Of a DNA stretch of 64,000 nucleotides, positions 31,961 to 41,070 are shown piece by piece. Origin of the DNA: Streptomyces lavendofoliae (GTDB lineage Bacteria > Actinomycetota > Actinomycetes > Streptomycetales > Streptomycetaceae). The notes under the pieces are model-generated. The model did no database searches. It was not told the origin of the DNA and saw nothing but the letters and a program-made list of their open reading frames with translations. The DNA is taken from positions 62,001 through 126,000 of the forward strand of contig NZ_BMTP01000015.1 in assembly GCF_014649735.1 (NCBI RefSeq), given 5' to 3'. The translations under genes were made by a program, and so were the position numbers. How positions within the stretch are numbered: position 1 is the first letter of the stretch; the number at the start of each line of letters is the position of its first letter.

Positions 31961-33964
31961 TCACCAACGGGCCCGGCGGCGCAGTCCGGTGAACAGATAA
32001 GCGCACGTGAGAGCCGTCACCGACAACACCAGTGCGGTGCCCACCGGTTGCGCGACCACCCGCGCCACGGCCAGGAGCCAGCCGTCCGCCTCAAAGGGCC
32101 ACTGCGTCCAGGACAGTTCGCGCAGCCGGGCGGGGAGCCCCGTGAGCGAACGCGCTGACGGCCCCTCCAGCGCCTTCCGCACCAGCGGCGCGACGACAAC
32201 CGGCACGGCGAGCACGGCGGCGACTCCCGCCAGGGTCGCCCGGAAGACCCCGGCCGCCAGCAGACCCGCCCAGGCGCAGCCGACCGACAGACCGGCCCAA
32301 CCGGCACAGAGCCCCGGCCAGTTCCCCGGCACGGGGATCGCCTCACCACCGTAGAGGAGGCGGAGCACCGCCAGGTCGGCCAGCGGGACCAGGAGGGCGA
32401 GCAGCACGGCGGTGACGGCGGTGACGGCGAGCTTGGCGAGGAGCAGGCCCAGCCGGCGCGGAACGGTGCCCGCGCCGCCGGTGGCGAGGACCGGATAGCG
32501 GTACTCGTCGCCGAACGACAGCGCGCCCAGCAGGCCGGCCGCCAGGACGGCGGGCGGCAGCGGGAGGAGGGCGGGCCAGGCGGCCAGCAGGGCGGGCGGA
32601 GGGGTACTGCCGGAGCGGGCGAGGAACGCGGTGAGGACGGCGGACGTGACGAGGGCGGCGGCGGCGATCGCGCGGGCGGTGGGCACCCCGAGCAGGCGGC
32701 ACAGCTCGTACCGGATCGGGCGGAGGGGGCTGCGGACGGTCCGCACGGCGAGCGGTGGCGGCAACGGGTGGGGCGGCTGGTGGGCCTGGGTCTGCGGGCC
32801 CGGCCGCGGGAGCGGGAAGCCCTGTGGGTGCGGCTGCTGCGGGGAGCGTTGCGGGTCGGGGCGCGGGACCGTGGCCGTCGGGCGGGGCGCCGGTGGGGGC
32901 ACGGGAGCGGGCGCGGGGGCGGTGCCGTCGGCGGGCGCGGGGACGGTGCCGGGGGCGGTGCCGTCGGCGGGCGCGGGGGCGGTGCCGGGGGCGGGAGCGG
33001 TGCCGGGGGCGGGGACGGGGGCGGTGCCGTCGGCGGAAGCGGGGACGGTGCCGGGGGCGGGGGCGGTGCCGGGGGCGGGGGCCGCTTCCGGGGCGGCGTC
33101 GCCGATCTCGTCGGCGAGTCGGTGCAGGAGGACGCCGTGCCGGAAGGCGGTCTCCCCGATCTCGGCGCAGTCACTGCCGTAGACGCACAGCCGGTTGCCC
33201 CCCTCGGCGACCACTTCGACGGAGCGCTGTGCGGCACGCGCCTCCCGGCTGACCAAGGCGGCGAGTCGGGCGGCATGCGGTGTGCGGACGGCGACGCGGG
33301 GCCGCAGCCGGGTGCGGGCGAAGACGGCGGCTTCCTGGTCGGCGACCAGCCTGCCCCCGCTGATGGTGACGACGTGGTCAGCCGTGCGGGCGGCCTCCTT
33401 GGGGTCGTCGGTCGTGTAGAGCACGGTGCCGCCGTGGTCGGCGTGCGCCCGCAGCAGGCCGAACAGCCAGCTGTTCTCGCGGGGCGAGAGGCCGGTGGCC
33501 GGCGCGTCGAGAAGGAGGGTGTGCGGGTCACCCAACAGGGCCGCCGCGAGGCCGAGTCGGCGTTCCATGCCGAGGGAGAGGGTGCCGAGCCGCTCGTCGC
33601 GCAGCCCTGTGAGGCCGACGATGTCGAGCATGGCGTCGGCGCGGGAGGCGGGCACACCCGCGGCGGCGCACAGCATGCGCAGCTGGCCGCGGCAGGTCCG
33701 CGCGGGGTGGCCGGGCACGTCACCGAGGAGCACCCCGACCTCGCGGGCGGGGTGGGCGATGCGGTGGAGGGGACGACCGCGGAAGTAGGTGACCCCGCGC
33801 CCCGGTTCGAGTTCGAGCATCATGCGCAGGGCCGTGGTCTTGCCCGAACCGGCGGCACCGAGCAGTGCGGTGACACCGCCGGGCCGGGCCTCGAAGGTCA
33901 GATCGTCCACGGCGGGCGGACGGTCGCGGCGGGGGGTGCTGGTCAGTCCGATTGCCTGGAGCAT
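31961..33964 (-). CDS. ABC transporter, ATP-binding domain fused to ABC-2-like membrane domain
   Basis: This single polypeptide of 667 residues has the nucleotide-binding domain first (about 1-220) and about six membrane helices last (about 430-665), joined by a Pro/Ala/Thr-rich linker. Walker A is GAAGSGKTTALRM (about 38-50). The signature is degenerate (LSLGMERRLG). Walker B reads TLLLDAPATGLSP, so the usual catalytic glutamate after the aspartate is alanine. The switch histidine also appears absent (VLYTTDDP). This suggests slow ATP hydrolysis or a non-transport role. GGGAGAAG precedes the ATG at 33964. It lies upstream of whiH on the same strand but is transcribed separately. The substrate is unknown. 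Confidence 0.8.
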   Translation of the reverse strand: MLQAIGLTSTPRRDRPPAVDDLTFEARPGGVTALLGAAGSGKTTALRMMLELEPGRGVTYFRGRPLHRIAHPAREVGVLLGDVPGHPARTCRGQLRMLCAAAGVPASRADAMLDIVGLTGLRDERLGTLSLGMERRLGLAAALLGDPHTLLLDAPATGLSPRENSWLFGLLRAHADHGGTVLYTTDDPKEAARTADHVVTISGGRLVADQEAAVFARTRLRPRVAVRTPHAARLAALVSREARAAQRSVEVVAEGGNRLCVYGSDCAEIGETAFRHGVLLHRLADEIGDAAPEAAPAPGTAPAPGTVPASADGTAPVPAPGTAPAPGTAPAPADGTAPGTVPAPADGTAPAPAPVPPPAPRPTATVPRPDPQRSPQQPHPQGFPLPRPGPQTQAHQPPHPLPPPLAVRTVRSPLRPIRYELCRLLGVPTARAIAAAALVTSAVLTAFLARSGSTPPPALLAAWPALLPLPPAVLAAGLLGALSFGDEYRYPVLATGGAGTVPRRLGLLLAKLAVTAVTAVLLALLVPLADLAVLRLLYGGEAIPVPGNWPGLCAGWAGLSVGCAWAGLLAAGVFRATLAGVAAVLAVPVVVAPLVRKALEGPSARSLTGLPARLRELSWTQWPFEADGWLLAVARVVAQPVGTALVLSVTALTCAYLFTGLRRRARW
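32880..33095. repeat. GC-rich imperfect tandem repeats coding an Ala/Pro linker
   Basis: Short units around GGTGCCGGGGGCGGGAGC and GGTGCCGTCGGCGGGCGC recur about ten times within the ABC transporter gene. On the coding strand they give TAPAPG and PADGTAP motifs. Copy number is likely to vary between strains without breaking the frame where units are multiples of three. Confidence 0.75.
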
Positions 33965-34072
33965 CGCTTCTCCCGCGGTAGAGGAAACCGCTCGGCGGCA
34001 GGGCGGGTACCGCAGCAAGATAACGCGATATTTCGGACTTTTGGTGCAGGGTTGGCGGTTGGCCGCCGGGTG

Positions 34073-34843
34073 TCAGACCTCGGGGCGCAGCATCGGGGGG
34101 TTGAGCAGGGTCGCTCCTCCGGCCCGGAAGAGCTGGGCGGGCCGGCCTCCCTGACGTGTCGTCGTGCCGCCCGAGGGGACCAGGAAACCTGGTGTACCCG
34201 TCACCTTGCGATGGAAGTTGCGGGGGTCGAGGGCGACTCCCCACACCGCCTCGTAGACCCGGCGCAGCTCGCCGACCGTGAACTCGGGCGGGCAGAAGGC
34301 CGTGGCCAGCGACGAGTACTCGATCTTGGACCGGGCGCGTTCGACACCGTCGGCGAGGATGCGGGCGTGGTCGAAGGCGAGCGGCGCGGGCTGCTCGCCC
34401 TCGCGGCCGGGCCCGCCCTCCTGGTCGAGCAGCTCGTCGACGGGCGCCCAGCGGGCGCTGTTGGCGTCGCCGCCCGCGCGGGGCGCGGGAAGGTCGGGGG
34501 CGAGCACCAGGTGGGCGACGCTGACGACCCGCATACGGGGGTCCCGCCCGGGATCCCCGTAGGTGGCGAGCTGTTCGAGGTGGGCGCCGTTGCCCGCCTC
34601 GGGCAGCGGGGTGCCCGGATCGTGGGCGCACAGGCCCGTCTCCTCGACCAGCTCGCGGGCCGCCGCCGCGCCCAGGTCCTCGTCCGGCCGCACGAATCCG
34701 CCCGGCAGTGCCCAGCGCCCCTGGAACGGCGGCTCCCCACGGCGTACGACCAGTGCGCACAGGGCGTGGCGGCGAACCGTGAGCACCACCAGGTCGACGG
34801 TCACGGCGAAGGGCGGAAAGGCCGACGGGTCGTAGGGCGACAT
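34073..34843 (-). CDS. Nudix hydrolase with NrtR-like C-terminal winged helix
   Basis: This 256-residue protein has an N-terminal Nudix fold (about 10-165) with an intact Nudix box: GGFVRPDEDLGAAAARELVE, then ETGL (about 50-73). The C-terminal part (about 180-235) has EFTVGELRRVYEAVWG and NFHRKVTGTPGFLV, the winged-helix tail of NrtR/ADP-ribose-sensing regulators. A full Nudix box suggests it can still hydrolyse a nucleotide, whereas many NrtR regulators have lost this. No NAD biosynthesis gene adjoins it, so a regulatory target is unclear. The start MSPYDPSAFPPF at 34843 lacks a strong ribosome binding site. Confidence 0.82.
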   Translation of the reverse strand: MSPYDPSAFPPFAVTVDLVVLTVRRHALCALVVRRGEPPFQGRWALPGGFVRPDEDLGAAAARELVEETGLCAHDPGTPLPEAGNGAHLEQLATYGDPGRDPRMRVVSVAHLVLAPDLPAPRAGGDANSARWAPVDELLDQEGGPGREGEQPAPLAFDHARILADGVERARSKIEYSSLATAFCPPEFTVGELRRVYEAVWGVALDPRNFHRKVTGTPGFLVPSGGTTTRQGGRPAQLFRAGGATLLNPPMLRPEV

Positions 34844-34961
34844 GCCGCGATCATAGTCGTCTTCCTGACGATAAACACCTCCTCCGGCGTCCTCCGCGGT
34901 GACGTCCCGCTCGGTGCCGGCAGGCCCCGGCCCGGGTCCCGCCCGTGCGGCGCGCACCGGG

Positions 34962-37001
34962 TCACACGCCCAGCTGAAGACCGGCGGCGGCCTCCTCGAC
35001 CATGCCCAGCCCCAGCCTGCTGACCCGTACGGCGAAGGGGGCCCCCGCCACGCACAGTCCGGCCAGCCGGACCTCTCCCAGCGGGGCACCGCGCATGGGG
35101 TGCAGCGCCACCGTGTGCGCCGGAACGTCGGGGCGGACCCCCGCCACGGTGGTGAGCAGATGGATACCGGCGGCCGACGCCACGGCGGCGGGGCGGCAGG
35201 CGGCGGGGTGGGGGACGGGCTCGCTGCCGGTCGTCCGCTGGTCGCCCGCGTACATCTCGGGCAGCCGGTGGTCGAACGCCTCGGCGGCGTCGAACAGACC
35301 GCACAGCAGGGACGTCGCCTCCCTTTCGTAGCCCGCGGCGGCGAGGCCGGCGACGGCGACGGCCGTCTCGTGGACCCGGACCGCCCCCGAGCGGTGCCCG
35401 AACGGGTTGTGCGCCGGTTCCCTGGCACCGAGGCTGCGCAGACCCCAGCCGGTGTCCATGGCGGGGCTTCCGAGCAGCCGGGCCAGCTGCTCGGTCTGCA
35501 CTGCGTCGAGCAGGCCGTCGGCGAACCGGCCGCCGCCCAGGAGGCCGGTGTCCAGGAGGTGCGCGGCACCCCCACCCAGGTAGGGCAACGGGCGGCCGGC
35601 GGGTGTGCGGGCGGCGGCGGGACGGCCACCGGTGTGGTCGTCGACCCAGAACCGCTCCCGGAACACCTCCCGCAGGGCGCGGGCCCAGTCGCGCCAGTGG
35701 TCCGCTCCGGGGCGCCCGCACGCCTCCAGGAGGTCGGCGCCGAGGACGGCGGCCCGGTGGGCGTGGGCCTGCGTCTCGGCGCGCTGGAGCCCGGCGGGGC
35801 CGGGTTCGCGCAGCAGGCCGCCCTCTCCGGCGGCGGCGCGCAGCCAGTGGAGGCACCGCTCGGCGGCGGGGAGCAGTTCCGCCAGGTCCTGCTCGGGCAG
35901 GCCCCAGCGCCGGGCCTCGGCCAGCACCACGGGGAAGGCGAGTGTCGCCTCGGTGCCCGTGCAGCTGGGCGGCAGGTGGGGGCCGGTGTCGCGCAGCGGC
36001 CCGGGGATGCGGCCGGCGGCCGGACCGGGGCCGGGGAGCATGGCGCGGGCGAGGGTGCGCAGTGTGCCGGCGGCGAGCCGGGTCCCGAGCGGGAGGGCCA
36101 TCCGGGCGGCCCACAGCGCCTCCGCGGGGGCCGGACCGCAGCGCCACGGCACGCCTGCCGCCGCGTGGAGGTCGGTGGGATGGGCGGGATCGCGGACCAG
36201 CAGGGCCCGAAGATCGTCGAGGCCCGTGCGCAGGAGCCTGTCGACGCGCGGATCGTCACCTTCGGCGCGGGCCTCGCTGAGGGTGCGCCCGTGGGTCCGG
36301 CCGGCGGGGCGGGCGGTACGGGCGGCGAGGACCCGCACGTCGATGGCGATGGTGCGGGCGGCACCGGGGCGGAGCTCCAGCTCCCAGCGCAGGAGCCCGG
36401 TGGAGGCCAGGGTGTCCTTGGGCGGCGGGTCGGCGGTGACGGTCGCGTGCCCACCGTCGGGCGCCGACCAGCGCAGGCCCGAGTCGTACACCGTGGCGCG
36501 CGGTTCGGGCGGGGTCCGGCCGGACGCGACGGCGGCCAGGTCGGCGAGGTCGCCGCCCAGGGAGATCTCGACGGGCAGCCGGAGGGTGCGCCCCAGCGAG
36601 CTGCGGAAGGTGATCCGTTCGCTTCCGTCCGCGTCCCGGAGGCGTTCGACGGTGACGCCCGGGTCGGGGCCGGGGTCGTCCGGAGTGCGGACCACCGCGA
36701 GGAACCGGGCGCGGCCGGCGGAGAGGAGCCGGCCCTGCACGGTGACCGGGTCCCGCCCCGCCACCCGCAGGTGGCAGCGGGAGAGGACTCGGCGGCCCGC
36801 GTGGTAGACGCCTTCGAGTCCTTGGCCGGTGAGCTGGCCGTGTCGCGCGGAGACGGCGAAGGAGGGCAGGGCGACGCAGACGAGGGCGTCGTGTGCGGTC
36901 GGGAGTTCCCCGGTGCCCCCGGGAGCCGGGGGCGCCGGTCCCGCGCCCGTCGGCCGTCGGAACGGCGGGGCGGTGGGCCTGGAGGAGACGGTGAGGTCCA
37001 T
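34962..37001 (-). CDS. Glycogen debranching-type N-terminal domain protein (amylo-alpha-1,6-glucosidase-like)
   Basis: This 679-residue cytoplasmic protein resembles actinobacterial proteins with the GDE N-terminal bis domain (about 40-250, GQGLEGVYHAGRRVLSRCHL) and an (alpha/alpha)6 barrel (about 280-650, including MDTGWGLRSLGAREPAHNPF). The barrel region is that of GH15/GH63-like sugar hydrolases. The real substrate (glycogen, trehalose-type or another alpha-glucan) cannot be told. The start MDLTVSSRP at 37001 has no good ribosome binding site, so the N-terminus could be longer. It is 115 bases after DUF4192 on the same strand and followed by the Nudix gene, so a loose operon is possible. 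Confidence 0.75.
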   Translation of the reverse strand: MDLTVSSRPTAPPFRRPTGAGPAPPAPGGTGELPTAHDALVCVALPSFAVSARHGQLTGQGLEGVYHAGRRVLSRCHLRVAGRDPVTVQGRLLSAGRARFLAVVRTPDDPGPDPGVTVERLRDADGSERITFRSSLGRTLRLPVEISLGGDLADLAAVASGRTPPEPRATVYDSGLRWSAPDGGHATVTADPPPKDTLASTGLLRWELELRPGAARTIAIDVRVLAARTARPAGRTHGRTLSEARAEGDDPRVDRLLRTGLDDLRALLVRDPAHPTDLHAAAGVPWRCGPAPAEALWAARMALPLGTRLAAGTLRTLARAMLPGPGPAAGRIPGPLRDTGPHLPPSCTGTEATLAFPVVLAEARRWGLPEQDLAELLPAAERCLHWLRAAAGEGGLLREPGPAGLQRAETQAHAHRAAVLGADLLEACGRPGADHWRDWARALREVFRERFWVDDHTGGRPAAARTPAGRPLPYLGGGAAHLLDTGLLGGGRFADGLLDAVQTEQLARLLGSPAMDTGWGLRSLGAREPAHNPFGHRSGAVRVHETAVAVAGLAAAGYEREATSLLCGLFDAAEAFDHRLPEMYAGDQRTTGSEPVPHPAACRPAAVASAAGIHLLTTVAGVRPDVPAHTVALHPMRGAPLGEVRLAGLCVAGAPFAVRVSRLGLGMVEEAAAGLQLGV

Positions 37002-37116
37002 GGGTGGTGTGCTGAGCCTTCTGTGCGCTCCGGACAGCCGCTGGAGGTACGACGGCACGGGTCGGGCGACTCCGCCACTGAGGGGAACGGCGTCACCCGC
37101 GTCATGGTCACGGCCG

Positions 37117-38469
37117 TCACCGTCCGCTCCTGCTGCCGCGCCCTCCGCTCCGACGGGCCGCGCCGGTACGGGCGCGGGCCACGGCGCCTTCCGGCCCGGC
37201 AGAGCCGGGCCGGAAGGCCGAGGCGCCCCTCCCGGTGGCCGACCGCGCCGTCCGGCGCCGCGTGCGGCGGCCCGTCGGACGCGCGCCGGGCACCCCCCGC
37301 CCCCGGGACCCCGCCCGAGCGCCGGCGGCGGCCCGCGCGTCGCGTTCGTCCCGGAGGCAGCGGCGGAGCGACTCCGGGTCCAGTCCCTCGTTGCACGCCT
37401 GGTGCAGCAGCCGGGCGAACACGTACTCGGGGTCGGCCTCCAGCGCGAGACCCAGCGCCACCCGGGCACCGGGCTCGTCACCGGTCGACCAGGAGACCCA
37501 GCCGGCGAGCGTCAGCGGCGCGGCGGAGTGCTCGGCGTAGGCCCCCACGCATCGGCGGGCCAGTGCGCGCCAGAGGCGCAGGGCGGGAGCCGCCTCGGGG
37601 CCCTCCATCCACTCCGCCGCCCGGTCCCGGGTCTCCCGGTCCTGCAACCCGAGAACGACCGCGGCTGCCTCGTCATGGCTGATCAGCGCGTCGTCCTGGA
37701 CATCGGCCCGTGCCGGTTCCATGATCCGCGGGGCCTCCGCCAGCCGCCGCACGAGCTGCTCCGCCAGCCGGATCGTCTCGCCGCGCACGGTCCCCCGTCC
37801 GGCCGCGTCGAGGATCCGGGGCACCAGGGAGGCGCCTGCGCGGTCGAGTGCCCGCAGTTGGTCGGCCGCTCCCGGCCCCTCCGACGGCCATGGCCGCAGC
37901 CGCTCCTCCATGTCCCGCAGCGAACCGCGCACCTGGATCCCGGCGTACGCGGCTGCTGCGGCCATCACCGACGTACCGGCCAGGGCCAGCGGATTGCCCT
38001 CCGGCGGGCAGCAGCGGCTGTCGGGACAGCAGTAGGACCAGAAGCGGCCGTCGGAGACGCAGAGCGCTTCGTACACCGGCACATCGAGCGTGCCGCAGGC
38101 CGTCCGCAGGCGCTGGGCGAGCGGACGCAGTCGCTCCATGACCCCCCGGCCGGTCTCGCCCTCCGCCGGGTCCTGGCACAGGAAGACGACGATGCCGTCG
38201 GGCCGCGCGCCGCGCCGCTCGCAGCCCTCGACCAGGCACTCGGCGAGCTGCTCGGCGACGGGCGGCCACTCCCGCGGCGAGCGCGGGATACCGAGCCTCA
38301 GCCGGCCGCCGAAGCGGCCGCGGTCGCCGTGGAGCGCGACCATCACGATCGAGTCGGTCGGGTGGTAACCCATCATGTACGGCAGCGCGTCCGCCAGTTC
38401 GGCGGGGCCGCGCAGGGTGATCTGCTGCTGGTCGTCGGTGGGTCCGGTGGTGTCGCGGTGCTTGCTCAT
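37117..38469 (-). CDS. DUF4192 domain protein
   Basis: This 450-residue actinobacterial protein of unknown function starts MSKHRDTTGPTDDQQQITLR. The DUF4192 signature ADALPYMMGYHPTDSIVMVALH (shown in two pieces: ADALPYMMGYH and PTDSIVMVALH) lies near 25-46. Paired cysteines in YCCPDSRCCPPEGNP (about 156-170) could bind zinc. The last 70 residues are Arg/Gly/Ala-rich, basic and probably disordered. It is divergent from recQ with about 200 bases between starts, an arrangement that hints at a shared DNA-repair context; the function is not known. Confidence 0.85.
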   Translation of the reverse strand: MSKHRDTTGPTDDQQQITLRGPAELADALPYMMGYHPTDSIVMVALHGDRGRFGGRLRLGIPRSPREWPPVAEQLAECLVEGCERRGARPDGIVVFLCQDPAEGETGRGVMERLRPLAQRLRTACGTLDVPVYEALCVSDGRFWSYCCPDSRCCPPEGNPLALAGTSVMAAAAAYAGIQVRGSLRDMEERLRPWPSEGPGAADQLRALDRAGASLVPRILDAAGRGTVRGETIRLAEQLVRRLAEAPRIMEPARADVQDDALISHDEAAAVVLGLQDRETRDRAAEWMEGPEAAPALRLWRALARRCVGAYAEHSAAPLTLAGWVSWSTGDEPGARVALGLALEADPEYVFARLLHQACNEGLDPESLRRCLRDERDARAAAGARAGSRGRGVPGARPTGRRTRRRTARSATGRGASAFRPGSAGPEGAVARARTGAARRSGGRGSRSGR

Positions 38470-38672
38470 GGCCACGACGGTCCCGCGGACGACGCCGGCC
38501 GTCGACCCCTGTGGATAACCGTGGAGCGGCGGCGTCCGGCGTCGTCCACAGGCACGCTCGCCCACTCGCGGCGGGAGCCGCCGGCTGGTATACGGGACCC
38601 GGCGCGAGTGTGCGGAACCGCCACCCGGCCGCTGGTTGGCCGGTTGTCGGACCCGTGCTGTTGCATGGAGGC

Positions 38673-40853
38673 ATGGAGCACACGAGCAACGCAGGAACCA
38701 GCACCCTTCGCGCAGCCGCCGACGCCGTGCTCGCCCGTCTCGTCGGGGACGGCAGCGGTACGGCGCGGCTGCGGGAGGACCAGTGGCGTGCGATCGAGGC
38801 GCTGGTCGCCGAGAAGCGGCGGGCGCTGGTCGTGCAGCGCACCGGCTGGGGCAAGTCGGCCGTGTACTTCGTGGCGACCTCGCTGCTGCGCGAGCGGGGC
38901 AGCGGTCCGACGGTGATCGTCTCGCCGCTGCTGGCGCTCATGCGCAACCAGGTGGAGGCTGCGGCGCGGGCCGGCATCCGGGCCCGGACGATCAACTCGT
39001 CGAACAGCGAGGAGTGGGAGACCATCCAGCAGGAGGTGACCGACGGCACGGTGGACGTGCTGCTCGTGAGTCCTGAACGGCTCAACAACCCGGACTTCCG
39101 CGACCAGGTCCTGCCCCGGCTCGCCGCGGCCACCGGCCTGCTGGTGGTCGACGAGGCGCACTGCATCTCCGACTGGGGTCACGACTTCCGGCCGGACTAC
39201 CGGCGGCTGCGCACCATGCTCGCCGAGCTGCCGCCCGGGGTTCCCGTGCTGGCCACCACCGCCACGGCCAACGCCCGGGTGACCGCGGACGTCGCGGACC
39301 AGCTGGGCACGGGGGCGGGCACGGACGCGCTGGTCCTGCGCGGCCCGCTGGACCGGGAGAGCCTGAGCCTCGGGGTGCTCCGGCTGCCGGACGCGGCCCA
39401 CCGCCTGGCCTGGCTGGCCGACCACCTCGGCGAGCTTCCCGGCTCGGGGATCATCTACACGCTCACGGTGGCCGCCGCCGAGGAGGTCACCGCTCATCTG
39501 CGCCAGTGCGGCCACACCGTGGCCTCGTACACCGGCCGCACCGAGAACGCGGACCGTCAGCAGGCCGAGGAGGACCTGCTGGCCAACCGGGTCAAGGCGC
39601 TGGTGGCCACCTCGGCGCTCGGCATGGGCTTCGACAAGCCGGACCTCGGCTTCGTCGTGCACCTGGGTTCCCCCTCCTCCCCCATCGCCTACTACCAGCA
39701 GGTGGGCCGCGCGGGGCGCGGGGTGGAGCACGCGGAGGTGCTGCTCCTGCCGGGCAAGGAGGACGAGGCGATCTGGCAGTACTTCGCCTCGGTGGCCTTC
39801 CCTCCGGAGGAGCAGGTGCGCCGCACCATCGACGTCCTGGCGCACTCCGACCGGCCGCTGTCCCTGCCCGCCCTGGAGCCGCTGGTCGAACTGCGCCGCA
39901 CCCGCCTGGAGACGATGCTCAAGGTCCTCGACGTGGACGGTGCGGTGCGCCGGGTGAAGGGCGGCTGGACCGCCACCGGGCAGCCCTGGTCGTACGACTC
40001 CGAGCGGTACGCGTGGGTGGCGCGGCAGCGGGAAGCCGAGCAGCAGGCGATGCGTGAATACGCGTCGGCGACCACGTGCCGTATGGAGTTCCTCCGGCGG
40101 CAGCTGGACGACGAGGAGGCGGCACCGTGCGGACGCTGCGACAACTGCGCGGGGCCCCGGTTCGACGCGAAGGTGTCGGCCGCGGCTCTGGACGCCGCGC
40201 GCGGTGAGCTGGGCCGTCCCGGTGTGGAGGTCGAACCGCGCAAGATATGGCCGACCGGGCTGCCGGCCGCCGGGGTGGACCTCAAGGGCCGGATCCCCGC
40301 CGGAGAGCAGTCCTGGCCGGGGCGTGCGCTGGGACGGCTCTCCGACATCGGCTGGGGCAACCGGCTGCGGCCGATGCTGGCGCCGGGGGCCCCGGACGGC
40401 CCCGTGCCGGACGACGTGGTGGACGCCGTGGTGCGCGTTCTGGCCGACTGGGCCAAGGGGCCCGGCGGTTGGGCGTCCGGGGCCCCGGACGCGCCGCCCC
40501 GCCCGGCGGGGGTCGTCACGGTCGCCTCGCACAGCAGGCCCCGGCTGGTGGGCTCGCTGGGGCGGCGGATCGCCGAGGTGGGCAGAATGCCGCTGCTGGG
40601 CTCCGTCGAGTACGTGCCGGAGGCCGCGGACGCCCGCATCTCCCGGACCAACAGCGCGCAGCGGGTCCTGGGCCTGCACCGGGTTCTGGCCGTTCCGCCC
40701 GCGCTCGCCGAGGAGTTGGCCTCGGCCGGCGGTCCCGTACTGCTGGTGGACGACCTCTCGGACAGCGGCTGGACGCTCGCCGTCGCCGCACGGCTGCTGC
40801 GACGAGCCGGGGCGGAGGGCGTGTTTCCGCTGGTCCTCGCCGTTCAGGGATGA
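38673..40853 (+). CDS. recQ: RecQ family helicase fused to a phosphoribosyltransferase-like domain
   Basis: This 726-residue protein has RecQ helicase motifs in order: Walker A RTGWGKSAVYF (about 53-63), DEAHCISDWGHDFRPDYRRL (about 156-175), TATANARV, and motif VI YYQQVGRAGRG (about 338-348). The RecQ zinc-binding cysteines follow (TTCRMEF, then CGRCDNC near 485-491). There is no HRDC domain. Instead, about residues 610-726 look like a phosphoribosyltransferase fold with VLLVDDLSDSGWTL, which resembles a PRPP-binding loop. RecQ unwinds recombination and fork intermediates. The fused domain could bind a nucleotide ligand. ATG at 38673 follows GGAGG closely, so the exact start is less certain. 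Confidence 0.88.
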   Translation: MEHTSNAGTSTLRAAADAVLARLVGDGSGTARLREDQWRAIEALVAEKRRALVVQRTGWGKSAVYFVATSLLRERGSGPTVIVSPLLALMRNQVEAAARAGIRARTINSSNSEEWETIQQEVTDGTVDVLLVSPERLNNPDFRDQVLPRLAAATGLLVVDEAHCISDWGHDFRPDYRRLRTMLAELPPGVPVLATTATANARVTADVADQLGTGAGTDALVLRGPLDRESLSLGVLRLPDAAHRLAWLADHLGELPGSGIIYTLTVAAAEEVTAHLRQCGHTVASYTGRTENADRQQAEEDLLANRVKALVATSALGMGFDKPDLGFVVHLGSPSSPIAYYQQVGRAGRGVEHAEVLLLPGKEDEAIWQYFASVAFPPEEQVRRTIDVLAHSDRPLSLPALEPLVELRRTRLETMLKVLDVDGAVRRVKGGWTATGQPWSYDSERYAWVARQREAEQQAMREYASATTCRMEFLRRQLDDEEAAPCGRCDNCAGPRFDAKVSAAALDAARGELGRPGVEVEPRKIWPTGLPAAGVDLKGRIPAGEQSWPGRALGRLSDIGWGNRLRPMLAPGAPDGPVPDDVVDAVVRVLADWAKGPGGWASGAPDAPPRPAGVVTVASHSRPRLVGSLGRRIAEVGRMPLLGSVEYVPEAADARISRTNSAQRVLGLHRVLAVPPALAEELASAGGPVLLVDDLSDSGWTLAVAARLLRRAGAEGVFPLVLAVQG

Positions 40854-40869
40854 CAGGACGAGTCATCCC
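40847..40869 (+). terminator. Weak hairpin overlapping the recQ stop codon
   Basis: GGGATGAC (containing the stop codon) pairs with GTCATCCC over a 7-base loop. It could end recQ transcription, although the stem is only 8 bp. Confidence 0.4.
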
Positions 40870-41070
40870 CGGGTCGATGGGGAAGGATATGAGTGTCATA
40901 CCAACCCATACCAGGCAGCGGCGTCAATTGCTCGTTGCCGCTTGCCCGTTCCGCCAGCAAGAATTGGAATCCGCTCCCCGCACGGCCCGTTCGCGGTCCG
41001 GAAGGGCTGTGCCGGTGCGCCCCTCACTCGACCCTGCCCGCACTGTGGGCGCGTATGCGAAGGGAGGACC

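Noticed and set aside
32880..33095. Repetitive GC-rich block, considered as a CRISPR-like or structural repeat array
   Set aside because: Units are short, uneven and in frame with the ABC transporter gene, giving an Ala/Pro linker; there are no unique spacers.
38664..38675. An ATG eight bases before the chosen recQ start
   Set aside because: It is in a different reading frame and does not lead into the helicase sequence.
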